Source: an uncultured Bacteroides sp. (GTDB taxonomy: Bacteria; Bacteroidota; Bacteroidia; Bacteroidales; Bacteroidaceae). Taken from it: a DNA stretch of 64,000 nt. The notes under the pieces were generated by a model. That model saw only the letters and a program-made list of their open reading frames with translations, made no database searches and was not told where the DNA came from. This document shows, one piece after another, positions 44,034 to 53,290 of the stretch (positions are counted from its first letter, which is position 1; every line of letters begins with the position of its first letter). The stretch is taken from assembly GCA_900766005.1 (NCBI GenBank), contig CAAFTU010000042.1, forward strand, positions 32,207-96,206. Reading direction: 5' to 3'. A program made the translations under genes and the position numbers.

Positions 44034-46328
44034 TTATTTTTCATAGTTCTCATCAAACCATATAATGAACGGGAAAATCTCTTTACCCGTGTTGAGTTGA
44101 TCGTTGGTTGGACGTTTGTTTTCCAGGAAGGTCATTTGTCCCACCATGAAACCATTGGCCCAACCGTCCACGTTCCATTGGTTCGGAACCACATTGACAG
44201 AAAGACGTTTATTCAAGTCGCTTCCGTTGTCTACATAGCCCAAGGTAGTGCTCCATTCATCTTTGGCTTTTATTAGCTCGCCCCCTTTGCCAGTTGCAAA
44301 GTAAGACATGGGTTGTTTGCTTCCTTTACCGCCGTTGCATTTGTTCCACAGTTCAACCATGAAGTCAGAAACCACGCTTCCCGAGGGCTGTCCGTTTTCG
44401 TGTGCCACACCGTTGCTGCGCACACCGCCGTTGTTGTAGTAGTTGAATGTACGGCGGTAGTCCATCCAGAAGTTGGCATGTTCTTCTTTCGTCAAAGCTA
44501 CACCCTTTTTCTTGATGACAGGTACGGCCGACGCACCGCCTGTCTTCGGATTTACGTGGAGCACCATCGGAGAATATTCTACTGTATATCCGTCTACTTC
44601 GCTGCAGCAGTGGAAGAATACCGGAGTCGTTACAGTCACTTGCGTGTCGGGGTCATCACCTGCGGTAGCTTCTACTAAGATGATACCTACTTGGTTGTTT
44701 TTCCATCCGTTTACTGTGAAGCTTCCATCTTCACCATTCTCTTTTATTCCTGTTTGATGGATCTTCGTAAATTTCCATTTCAAGTCCGTGTTTTTACCCT
44801 TAAAGTCGGTTTTCGGAGCCTTGATTTCACCCATGTCCCCTTGTTTGTAGAAGCGGAATTGGTTCTGATACTCTACGCCTTCCCGTTCTGCGCCACCCTC
44901 ACCTAAGTTGTTACCATAATGTATATAGGTAAACTTGTTCGGATTAGCCTTGATAGTCAGTGTCACTTCAATCGTGGTGCTTCCTTTCGGATTGGTGGCT
45001 GTCACCTTCAACTTGTGGTCGCCCAGCGGTGCCTTGTGGCCTTTGATGGCAGTGATGCTACCATTATTTTCGTCAAAAGTCAGACCTACATTCTTCAGTT
45101 CTTCCGGCAGTTCGAACTTGTAGAGCACTTCGTCTCCGTTGATTTTCGGAGTGATTTCAAAGCGTGCCAACTCTGTTCGGCTGATGATATTATTGTTTGT
45201 CTTCTTTCCATAATAGAAGTCGCTGATAGGATTGATGAAACCTACTGTCTTCAGTGTAAATACGTTTTCGAATACAGTTCCTTCTTCTTCAGGTGTGTTG
45301 TAGGCATTGCGGGCCAGTACGCTGATTTCAAACACGTCGCCTTCTTTGAAGCCGTGGCCGGGTTCAACATAAATCTGACCGGTTTTCTCATTGATTTTAA
45401 TTTTGTCAGTAGCAGGAGTGACGCTGTAAATGGCAAATTCCAATCCGTCGGTTGAACCCTTGAAAGTCGGCACCACGCAGGTGTTGAATTCAGTGGGTTC
45501 ATTGCCTGTCATTTCTTCAATCATCCCTTCGTTTTTGCTATATACCAGTTCCAGGGGTTTGGAAGTAATCTTTACTTCCACAGCTTTTTCAAGAATGGTT
45601 TCTGCCACTTTTGTATTTACAAGGATAGATACACTGTACACTCCCGGTTCCAGCAGAGCAGCTTCTTCGCTACCTTGGATAATAGAGAAAACACCTTGCG
45701 GGGTGATAGAGAAGCAGTTTTTGTACTCTTCGCTCAGGGGCTGGTATTCTTTTTCTTCTCCGTTCATGGTAACCAGTGCAACCGGACCTACCTTATATCC
45801 CGTTACCGAAATGTGTTCTCCTTCTGTTGAAATTTGAGAAGTAGGCATGTCGGCAATGCTGTTGATGTCAATCACGTCACCGTAGTCGGCTGTGAGCTGA
45901 GCCGGCGTCATTTTGATGCCTTCGGGGGCTGCTGCCAGCATTTTCACTGTCACGATGTTGGGAAAATGATAGGATTTGCCGCCAGCTACGCAGGAAATAG
46001 AGATGCTGTAGCGTCCTGTCTGTGCATTTTTAGTGTCGCTGATTGAAATTTTACCTGTTTCCGGATCAATTTCAAAGCATCCTCCTGTGTAAGCCTCTCC
46101 ATTCAGGGTGATGCCTGTGATGGCAAAATCAGAAGGAGCCGCACCCTTGTATGTAGGGCTGCTGATGGTTCCTACCATGGAAGGACCTATGTCGGTCATT
46201 CCGGTATAATAAATGGCGAATCCGGTAGAATCGGTTGTTTCCGTATCGGAGCAAGAGATACTGAACAGACTCATTGCTATTACCGCAAAAATCGCCCAAA
46301 AGGTTGAAGTTAACTTTTGTAGATTCAT
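44034..46328 (-). CDS. Surface glycan-binding lipoprotein of the heparin locus
   Basis: A 764-residue lipoprotein with Cys26 (FSISCSDTET), the acidic residues fitting surface display. It is made of several Ig-like/cadherin-like beta repeats, each with a PETGKISIS- or NEKTGQIYVE-type strand turn (near 60-70, 310-320, 420-430), then a distinct C-terminal domain with FHCCSEVDGYTVEYSP. It resembles the surface glycan-binding protein of the B. thetaiotaomicron heparin locus; the product name in databases may be DUF4958. Role: capture chains for SusCD. Confidence 0.8.
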   Translation of the reverse strand: MNLQKLTSTFWAIFAVIAMSLFSISCSDTETTDSTGFAIYYTGMTDIGPSMVGTISSPTYKGAAPSDFAITGITLNGEAYTGGCFEIDPETGKISISDTKNAQTGRYSISISCVAGGKSYHFPNIVTVKMLAAAPEGIKMTPAQLTADYGDVIDINSIADMPTSQISTEGEHISVTGYKVGPVALVTMNGEEKEYQPLSEEYKNCFSITPQGVFSIIQGSEEAALLEPGVYSVSILVNTKVAETILEKAVEVKITSKPLELVYSKNEGMIEEMTGNEPTEFNTCVVPTFKGSTDGLEFAIYSVTPATDKIKINEKTGQIYVEPGHGFKEGDVFEISVLARNAYNTPEEEGTVFENVFTLKTVGFINPISDFYYGKKTNNNIISRTELARFEITPKINGDEVLYKFELPEELKNVGLTFDENNGSITAIKGHKAPLGDHKLKVTATNPKGSTTIEVTLTIKANPNKFTYIHYGNNLGEGGAEREGVEYQNQFRFYKQGDMGEIKAPKTDFKGKNTDLKWKFTKIHQTGIKENGEDGSFTVNGWKNNQVGIILVEATAGDDPDTQVTVTTPVFFHCCSEVDGYTVEYSPMVLHVNPKTGGASAVPVIKKKGVALTKEEHANFWMDYRRTFNYYNNGGVRSNGVAHENGQPSGSVVSDFMVELWNKCNGGKGSKQPMSYFATGKGGELIKAKDEWSTTLGYVDNGSDLNKRLSVNVVPNQWNVDGWANGFMVGQMTFLENKRPTNDQLNTGKEIFPFIIWFDENYEK

Positions 46329-46350
46329 TTTATATAGGGTATTAGTTAAT

Positions 46351-48453
46351 TTATTTCAGCTGGTAGCCTAAATTGTATTCCTTTCCGTTCACTATAACTT
46401 TCACCGAAACACTCTTACTGTTGCCCTTGTCGGTAAATTCGGCAGTGATGGTATCGTTGGTCGGAGCCTCTGTCGGATAAAGCACCGTGATGTAGCGCAC
46501 AGGAGCAGCGGCTGTCTTGTTCATGTTCAGTTGGTATGCTTTTCGTTTTTCCGTCTTGCCGTTCTGAACAGAGAAACGTCCTTCTACCGCTTTGCAGGTC
46601 ATGGCTGCATTTCCGAAGGTGCGGATGAGCAGGTCATTGCCATCGTTGAACACGGTGTGAGCTCCCGCAGCTGCTTCATCGATGAGAGCGTCGCTCTCTT
46701 TCTGACCGATATGGAAGTTGAGGTTGGCCGTACCGGTAGCGTTGCCGAACCCTTCGTCTACGAGAACAAAGAATTTTTTATCTACAAAGAAGATGGCACG
46801 ACGGTGTGTGAAATCCTCGTCGTAGCCTTTGTTTTGGGTTACCACCAGTTGGTAGGGGTGTTCTTCCTTGAGCAACATTTTACCTTTGGCATGTACAAAG
46901 TTCTTTTCATTCAGAGTCAGAGTGTTGTGTGAGGCTGAACGGCGGAACCAGCGACGCTGGTCGTTGTTAGACCCCATGTAAGCATACACACCGGCATCCG
47001 GCATGAAGTGGCGGTTGGCACGGTAGAGTTCGAAGGTTCCGTTGTCCGGCTGGTTGTGGCTCCAGTCGTTGCCTTTCAGACTCTCTTCCGAGTAGTTGTT
47101 GCTGTGTGTCAGCACCATGCCTTCTTTGGCATTGTCTTCAAACATCCATCCGTCGCGGAAAATATAATAACCGGAAGTTTCCAGTGCTTTTATCTCTGTG
47201 CTTGGTGCTACGCCTTCTTCACCCAAGGTAGCCATGTAGCGCAACTCCTGGTTGTCAGGAAACATCTCGCTGTATTTTACGAAATTCTTGCTCAGAATAC
47301 TTTTGGTCTTCGTCCAGGAATCGTTCAATGCAGATGTGCAGTTTTCATTGCTTTTCGGGATGAAATAATTCGGGTAAGTGAAATGCATCACTACCTCGGC
47401 GGCTTTCTGCAGTATCACATCTACTTCGGGTGAGAGAGTGCCCTCCGGCAGTCTGTTTTGGCTCACCAGCTTGCGCAGGTTATAGAATTCAATCAGGCTG
47501 CCCATGTGGTAATGTAAGGACAAATCGGCCAGCATGCCGTCTGCCAGGAATTGCTTTTTTACCTGTTCGTTGAGGATGTTGAAACCTGTTTTCTGCCATT
47601 CCGAGGCGTTTTTGAATTCGGGAAACAGTGTGCCGGCAAAGGCCAGCGCTGTGCCCTGTGTCAGCAAGATGTTGTTTTCCACTTCGTACGGATGTTTGGC
47701 CAGAAAATCGGCATGTTCAGCAAAGTGAACAAAAAAGAACGACAACCATTCTGGAGTGAAGTTGGGTGAGAACTTGAAGTAGTCAAAGAGTTCCGTTTGT
47801 CCCATAAGGCGGTGGGCCACTTGCAACTGCCACCATTTGAATGTATCGGGCGTTTCCGGTTTCGGATTTTTTTCAATCCAGTCTGCATACACCTTCTTCC
47901 ATTCATTCATGTAAGTTTCATCGCTGGACACGAGATATGCTTTGCCCTGCAGAGGCATCCAGTTGTGGCGGTGCAACTGTTTTTGATATTCATCATCGGC
48001 ACCCTCGGGTTTAAATTCCCAGTTGATAGACTTGTCTTCGTTCATCAACGAATAGGGCTGCTTCTTTTCTTTGTTTTCAAAATAGTTGTTGTTCACATAA
48101 AAGCGATACTTGTTCTTTTCAGTCGCATCCTTTGCCCACTTCTCTTCGTCTTCTGTCAGTGAGGGGTGCAGTAGCGACACATTGGGGTTGCTGATACCGA
48201 TACGGCCTTTGTAGTACTCAGGTAATGCTTTAGTTGCCGAATAGTATTTTCCGGATTCGTACCAGGTCTTTACCTGTTCCAATCCCGGGTAGTCTAGATT
48301 GAGTGCTTCAAAAAGTTTTAAGTCTATTTTTTCATCGGGCAGGGGAGTGCTTTCTTCGGTTGCTCCTCCGCTGTTTTGATAGAGTTCATCGTCGTCGGTG
48401 CATCCTGAAAAAACACCGAGGGCCAATGCGCAAATAAAGAAAATGTTCTTCAT
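46351..48453 (-). CDS. PL12 heparan sulfate lyase, surface lipoprotein
   Basis: A 700-residue paralogue of the other PL12 gene, here with a lipobox (Cys18, VFSGCTDDDELY) followed by a run of aspartates, the surface-export signal, so it probably makes the first cut outside the cell. The toroid starts LNLDYPGLEQVKTWYESGKY and RHNWMPLQGKAYL; the C-terminal domain has NQPDNGTFELYRANRHF and RRSASHNTLTLNEKN. First gene of the operon that continues through SGBP, susC and susD. Confidence 0.9.
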   Translation of the reverse strand: MKNIFFICALALGVFSGCTDDDELYQNSGGATEESTPLPDEKIDLKLFEALNLDYPGLEQVKTWYESGKYYSATKALPEYYKGRIGISNPNVSLLHPSLTEDEEKWAKDATEKNKYRFYVNNNYFENKEKKQPYSLMNEDKSINWEFKPEGADDEYQKQLHRHNWMPLQGKAYLVSSDETYMNEWKKVYADWIEKNPKPETPDTFKWWQLQVAHRLMGQTELFDYFKFSPNFTPEWLSFFFVHFAEHADFLAKHPYEVENNILLTQGTALAFAGTLFPEFKNASEWQKTGFNILNEQVKKQFLADGMLADLSLHYHMGSLIEFYNLRKLVSQNRLPEGTLSPEVDVILQKAAEVVMHFTYPNYFIPKSNENCTSALNDSWTKTKSILSKNFVKYSEMFPDNQELRYMATLGEEGVAPSTEIKALETSGYYIFRDGWMFEDNAKEGMVLTHSNNYSEESLKGNDWSHNQPDNGTFELYRANRHFMPDAGVYAYMGSNNDQRRWFRRSASHNTLTLNEKNFVHAKGKMLLKEEHPYQLVVTQNKGYDEDFTHRRAIFFVDKKFFVLVDEGFGNATGTANLNFHIGQKESDALIDEAAAGAHTVFNDGNDLLIRTFGNAAMTCKAVEGRFSVQNGKTEKRKAYQLNMNKTAAAPVRYITVLYPTEAPTNDTITAEFTDKGNSKSVSVKVIVNGKEYNLGYQLK

Positions 48454-48499
48454 GCTTATTTAGGAATTTAAATTAATAAAAGTTAGATTTTACTGATTG

Positions 48500-48608
48500 C
48501 AAAGGTACTTTCTTTCTATCTATCTGTTAATCTGTGTTGTTTAAACTTTGTTCAAAAAACAATTCAACGATATTAATATTGTTGAATCAAATATCAAATT
48601 TGTTGAAT
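48500..48608 (-). promoter_or_regulatory. Promoter region of the heparin operon with candidate HTCS boxes
   Basis: -7 box TACCTTTG on the minus strand (48500-48507), no matching -33. Upstream: TTTTGAACAAA (48547-48557), an inverted pair ATTCAAC (48562-48568) and GTTGAAT (48581-48587), and ATTCAACAAA (48599-48608). The two GTTGAAT copies (48581 and 48602) are 21 bp apart, two helical turns. This layout suggests a dimeric activator. Confidence 0.55.
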
Positions 48609-48792
48609 GCGCTGATTAAAACACCTTTATCAATCACTTGCGGCTGTCTTTTTGTTAGTATTTTGCTCTTCTTTCACCTTTCATCCCTTCACGCTAAACA
48701 GCTGATTTTTATTGTGAAAGAGATGAAGTTTATTTTCTTAAGATACATTTTTAGTTGTATTGGGGTTAGCCCTGTGGCATATTCCCTTTGTT
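48609..48792. other. Gene-free stretch between the heparin promoter and array C
   Basis: No gene. Contains the 14-mer CTTTCACCTTTCAT at 48671-48684, shared with 5507-5520. A short 86-codon frame here overlaps the promoter and is not credible. Confidence 0.5.
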
Positions 48793-48988
48793 AGAGTATT
48801 ACTTTACGAGTGATAAACTGCTACTCTACGATTGCTAATGTGCCACTTTACATCTTCCAAATTAGGCTGACTCAAACGCACTCCAAAAACCTATAGGTTT
48901 CCAGGTAAGAAACCTATAGGTTATGGTTCGAAAAGCTATGCTTTTCATGCCCTAAAGCTATGCTTTTTGAGTGCGAAAGCAGTGCTTT
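48793..48988. repeat. Palindrome array C beside the HTCS gene
   Basis: Sub-array 1: units at 48793 (AGAG-TATTA-CTTT), 48815 (AAAC-TGCTA-CTCT), 48837 (AATG-TGCCA-CTTT) and 48859 (decayed), 22 bp apart. Sub-array 2: AACCTATAGGTT at 48888 and 48911, then AAAG-CTATG-CTTT at 48932 and 48954 and AAAG-CAGTG-CTTT at 48976; steps 23, 21, 22, 22. It ends just before the HTCS stop codon at 49010. Confidence 0.75.
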
Positions 48989-49009
48989 GTATTTGCCTGA
49001 ATAGAGCTT

Positions 49010-52000
49010 TTATCCTTTTGCTTTTTTGATGTATTCTGTGGGCAGACAGCCAAAGTACTTCTTGAAGCTGGTCGCAAAATACGAGGGCGTGTTGAACCCT
49101 ACCATGGAGCTGACTTCAGACACGGTGTATCGGCCGTCGGTGAGTAGCTTTGTTGCTTCTTTGAAACGGATCTTACGGATGAAATCGATGGTCGATTCAC
49201 CGGTAATGGCCTTGAGCTTCAGGTGCAGATTGGAACGGCTCATGTTCATTTCACGGGCAAACTCGTCGGCGGTAAACTCAATGTTGTCCATGTTCTTTTC
49301 TACAATGGCAACCGCACGTTTCAGCAAGGCTTCATCCATGGCGTTGAAGGTAATCTTTTCAGGCTCCACTTCCAGCGATTTGGAGTATTTTTCCAGCATC
49401 CGTCGGCGGGTGCGCATCATGTTTTGTATCTTCGTAGTGAGGATGGCAAACGAGAATGGCTTGGGGATGTAATCGTCTGCTCCCATCTGAAGCCCTTCCA
49501 TCTGGTCCTTCACTTCACTCTTGGCCGAAAGAATGATGACCGGAATGTGGCAGGTGCGGATGTTCTGCTTGACATTCTTACACAACTTGATACCGTCCAT
49601 TACGGGCATCATGACGTCTGTAACGATGATGTCTACGTCCTTGCTTTTCAATTTTTCCAATGCTTCTTCGCCGTCTTTGGCTTCCAGCGTGTTGAAGAGC
49701 TCGCTCAGTCCGTGGCTGAGGTAACTGCGGATTTCGTTGTTGTCTTCCACAATCAGGATGGTTCCGCGTTTCTTGTCTCCCGCTTCCACCGATTCATTGA
49801 CCATCTTTTCTGTATCAATGAAATACATGTCTTTGGAATTGGTGGAGTACACCTGTTCGTCTTCTTCCTCCGGCTGGTTGGAGGCCAGTTCAGATGATTT
49901 GTACACCTGCACATCCTGGGGAAGGTAGACCGAGAACGTGCTTCCTTTGCCTTCTTCGCTTTCCAGTTCAATGCGGCCGTGGTGCAATTCCACCAGGCGC
50001 TGCACGAGCGAAAGTCCGATGCCGCTGCCCACATGCTCGCTTTCTATCTGATAGAAACGCTCAAAAATCTTTCCTTGCTTGTTGATGGGAATCCCGATAC
50101 CCGTATCGCTGACCTGAAGCACCAGCCAGTGCTCTTGCTGCATGAGTGTCACAGTGATGCTTTGTCCGCTTTCTGTGTATTTAAATGCATTTGAGAGCAG
50201 ATTGTTGACAATCAGTTCGAGATAATTGGGGTCGAACAGCATTTCCTTGTCCTCCACTTCCGAGTGGAAGGTATAGACTATCTTCTTGTGGCGGGCCAAC
50301 TTGTCGTAATACAGGAAGTTGTCTTGAATCAGCTGGTGGGCATTTTGTCTTTTCACCTTCAGTTCAAATACACCCAGTTCTGCTCGGCGGTAATCCATCA
50401 GCTGGTTGACCAGATGCAGCAGTCGGTTGGCATTCCGCTGGATATACTCCAGCTGGTTGCGTGTCCACCGGTCGCTGATTTTGCTGATAATCTCCTGCAG
50501 CGGAGCCAGAATAAGGGTCAGCGGAGTGCGCAATTCATGCGAGATGTTGATGAAAAAACGCATTTTCATCTGGTTGATTTCCTCCTGATGCTCTTTATCC
50601 CTGCGCTCCAGTTCCAATTCGGCTTCCATGCTCTTCCGCATCCAGAAAAAGCGGAATACGAATGTGATGAATCCGATGAACGTAGCGAGGAAAAGCAGCA
50701 GCGCCCACCACGTCTTATACCACACCGGCAGTACGATAATCTCGAGCACGGTGGGGGTAGGGTTCCATTTTCCGTCGCTGTTGGCAGCCTTCACCATGAA
50801 ATGATAGGTGCCCTGCGGCAAGTTGGAGTAGGACACCGTCCGCTTGTCAGTGAGGTAGTACCACTCTTTATCGTATCCATCCAGCTTGTAGGCAAACGTG
50901 TTGTGCTCTCCCGAGATGTAATTGGATACCACAAACTCCAGGCTGAATGCCGTTTGCCACGATTTCAGCGTGATGCTTTTGGTTTCGTTGATGTTCTTGG
51001 TCAGCAGGCCTGTTTCATCATCCGGGCGTACTGTCTTGTTGAACAGTTGCAGCTTGGTAATCACCACCGGAGGCGTGTACGGGTTGTCGAGCAGCAGTTC
51101 CGGTCGGAAACTCGTAATCCCGTTGATGCCGCCAAAGTACATTTGTCCGTTGGACGCGCAGCAATACGACGAGGTATTGAACTGATTGCTTTGCAATCCG
51201 TCCGATTCGGTGAAATTGCGGAATTTTTCGGTCTCCGGGTTGAAACAGCTGATGCCGCGGTTGGTGCTGAGCCACAATCGTCCGAAGCTGTCTTCCAGAA
51301 TGCCGTACACCACATTGTTGGGCAATCCGTGAGACGTAGTATAGCGTTTGAACTGCTTTACCTTCTCGTCGAATCCGTAAAACCCTTCCCGGGTTGCAAT
51401 CCAGATGATGCCGTTGTGGGCTTCATAGATGCAGTTGGTGAAAATCTTGGTAACCGGGGAAGGCGGCAGTATCGCCAGTTTCTCAATGTCGAGTCCTTGT
51501 TGGCGGTAGACCGATACCCCTTCTTCACCGCCTACCCACAGCCGTTTGTGTGAGTCGCGGTAGAGGGTCGTAATCTGCAAGGCCGCCAGCGGCGAGCCGT
51601 TTGTTTCCTTGTCGAGGGTCGTAAAGCTCCGTTTCTGAGGGTCGTAGCTGACGAGTGCCCGCAATGTGCCCAAGAGCAGCTTGCCTTTTTCATCCGGAAG
51701 GATGGCATATACGTTTTCATTGACGAGACCGCTGTTTCTCTGGTTGAAACTTTCCATGCGTCCGCTGCGGGGATGAAGCACCGACAAGCCGCCGGCATGT
51801 GTCCCGATGTAGACAAGCGACTGCTTCTCGTCCACATACACCGCCTTGATGTTGTTCGACCCCATGCCGCTTTCCCGTTCGTCTTCCTGCAGGGCATAGT
51901 GCTTATACTGCTGGGTCTGCGTGTTGTACCAGTTCAGGCCGCCGTCGTTGGTGCCGATCCATAAATTCTTTTCCTTGTCTTCCACGATGCAACTCACTAC

Positions 52001-53071
52001 GTTGTCGCTCAGTGAGTTCTTGTATGGAATGCGCTGCATGTTCTTAAACCGGTTGCGGATGGGATGGTAATAGTTCAGCCCTCCGAAATATGTACCCAGC
52101 CACATTCCTCCCTGCGAGTCCATGAAAATACTGCGCACGGAGCGTTGCGACAGACTGCCGCTTTCTACCGGACTGCTGCTGTAGGACACGAACGAGTCGC
52201 TGGCTTCCCGATAGATATTCAGATCGTTGAATGTACCGATCCATAGCCGGTTTTGCGAATCCAGTGCCAGCGAGCGGATGTAATTGGAACTGAGTGCCTT
52301 GCTGTTGCCTGAAACGTGCTGGTAGTTTTTCACCTCTTGCGTTTTGGGATTAAACAGCAGCAGTCCGGCTCCTTCTGTGGCAATCCACAGCTGGGTGGGC
52401 GATTGTTGCAAAATGGCTTGAATCTTCTTTGTATTTGCAATCGCTTCTTCTTTCTCCATGGCTTTTTGGCTGATGGAGTATCGGTACAGGCCGTTCTGTT
52501 CTGTGCCGATGTAGATAAAGTCGTTGTATCTGTAGAGTGCAGAAGCCACTATCCGATGTGTCGGCATACCGAAAAAGTCGTCGATGAAAACTTCTTTGTC
52601 GATATCAAAGAGAGCCAGCTGTTCCGGTGTGCTGATGAGCAGCTGGGTAGGCGAAATCTCGGCAATGCCGTTCACCTGCAGCCGCTTGCCGTTCTTCTCG
52701 TAGAAATAGTTCTTAAACTGGTCTTTTTCTTCGTCATACCAGGACAATCCTTCCCGGGTGCCAATCCATACCCGGCCCCGGCTGTCGGTCTTTACAATGC
52801 GGGCAATATCATTGGCTATGCTGTGCGGATCGTCCTCATTGTGTTGGTACACCGTAAAAGCATATCCGTCATATTTGTTGATACCATCGTAGGTAGCAAA
52901 CCACATATTCCCCTTTTTGTCCTGATCGATGGCAAAAACGGTACTCTGCGATAATCCTTTATCAATGGAGATATAGGAGAAATTGATTTGTTCTGAGTGG
53001 ACAGCCCAAAGAGTTTCTGCCCATAGGCATAGTAATAGCAGACAAGTGTTCGTATTTTTTAGCCAGTTCAT
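49010..53071 (-). CDS. Hybrid two-component system regulator (HTCS) of the heparin locus
   Basis: A 1353-residue one-protein sensor-regulator. Signal peptide, then a periplasmic sensor of two seven-bladed propellers with many W-(I/L)-GT repeats (GNMWFATYDGINKYDG, GRVWIGTREGLSWYD), a Y_Y_Y immunoglobulin-like domain (about 680-780), one membrane helix (about 786-806), histidine kinase HisKA (His845 in NISHELRTPL), HATPase, a receiver domain with Asp1152 in VTDVMMPVMDG, and an AraC-type DNA-binding domain (about 1265-1353). It would bind a heparin/HS breakdown product in the periplasm and activate the operon. It is separated from the operon it controls by array C and the promoter. Confidence 0.95.
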   Translation of the reverse strand: MNWLKNTNTCLLLLCLWAETLWAVHSEQINFSYISIDKGLSQSTVFAIDQDKKGNMWFATYDGINKYDGYAFTVYQHNEDDPHSIANDIARIVKTDSRGRVWIGTREGLSWYDEEKDQFKNYFYEKNGKRLQVNGIAEISPTQLLISTPEQLALFDIDKEVFIDDFFGMPTHRIVASALYRYNDFIYIGTEQNGLYRYSISQKAMEKEEAIANTKKIQAILQQSPTQLWIATEGAGLLLFNPKTQEVKNYQHVSGNSKALSSNYIRSLALDSQNRLWIGTFNDLNIYREASDSFVSYSSSPVESGSLSQRSVRSIFMDSQGGMWLGTYFGGLNYYHPIRNRFKNMQRIPYKNSLSDNVVSCIVEDKEKNLWIGTNDGGLNWYNTQTQQYKHYALQEDERESGMGSNNIKAVYVDEKQSLVYIGTHAGGLSVLHPRSGRMESFNQRNSGLVNENVYAILPDEKGKLLLGTLRALVSYDPQKRSFTTLDKETNGSPLAALQITTLYRDSHKRLWVGGEEGVSVYRQQGLDIEKLAILPPSPVTKIFTNCIYEAHNGIIWIATREGFYGFDEKVKQFKRYTTSHGLPNNVVYGILEDSFGRLWLSTNRGISCFNPETEKFRNFTESDGLQSNQFNTSSYCCASNGQMYFGGINGITSFRPELLLDNPYTPPVVITKLQLFNKTVRPDDETGLLTKNINETKSITLKSWQTAFSLEFVVSNYISGEHNTFAYKLDGYDKEWYYLTDKRTVSYSNLPQGTYHFMVKAANSDGKWNPTPTVLEIIVLPVWYKTWWALLLFLATFIGFITFVFRFFWMRKSMEAELELERRDKEHQEEINQMKMRFFINISHELRTPLTLILAPLQEIISKISDRWTRNQLEYIQRNANRLLHLVNQLMDYRRAELGVFELKVKRQNAHQLIQDNFLYYDKLARHKKIVYTFHSEVEDKEMLFDPNYLELIVNNLLSNAFKYTESGQSITVTLMQQEHWLVLQVSDTGIGIPINKQGKIFERFYQIESEHVGSGIGLSLVQRLVELHHGRIELESEEGKGSTFSVYLPQDVQVYKSSELASNQPEEEDEQVYSTNSKDMYFIDTEKMVNESVEAGDKKRGTILIVEDNNEIRSYLSHGLSELFNTLEAKDGEEALEKLKSKDVDIIVTDVMMPVMDGIKLCKNVKQNIRTCHIPVIILSAKSEVKDQMEGLQMGADDYIPKPFSFAILTTKIQNMMRTRRRMLEKYSKSLEVEPEKITFNAMDEALLKRAVAIVEKNMDNIEFTADEFAREMNMSRSNLHLKLKAITGESTIDFIRKIRFKEATKLLTDGRYTVSEVSSMVGFNTPSYFATSFKKYFGCLPTEYIKKAKG

Positions 53072-53098
53072 GATTGAGTGGTGAGATTAATCGTGGTT

Positions 53099-53106
53099 CA
53101 AAGATA
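53099..53106 (-). promoter_or_regulatory. -7 element of the HTCS gene
   Basis: TATCTTTG on the minus strand, 28 bp before the start codon; no -33 at the usual distance. Confidence 0.5.
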
Positions 53107-53183
53107 ATAACTTATTTTTAACTAATGTAATTTTCAATAAAAAAAGAATAGCTAAAAGGGAAGGTTGCTTGTCTTTTCGCTTA

Positions 53184-53232
53184 TAAAAATACAGATTCTG
53201 CGATTTTTGTTTATCTCAAACCGCAGAATCTG
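53184..53232 (-). terminator. Terminator after the TrpB2 gene
   Basis: CAGATTCTGCG (53192-53202) and CGCAGAATCTG (53222-53232) form an 11-bp stem. The minus-strand transcript then runs into a T-rich stretch (A run at 53184-53190 on plus). Confidence 0.8.
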
Positions 53233-53290
53233 TTTTGATTGTGGCTGCATGCCTGTCAATTAGACAAAAAACGGCTGTCTTCTGATTGGT

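Noticed and set aside
48534..48794. 86-codon plus-strand gene upstream of the heparin operon
   Set aside because: It overlaps the promoter and the candidate regulator boxes; composition is that of intergenic DNA.
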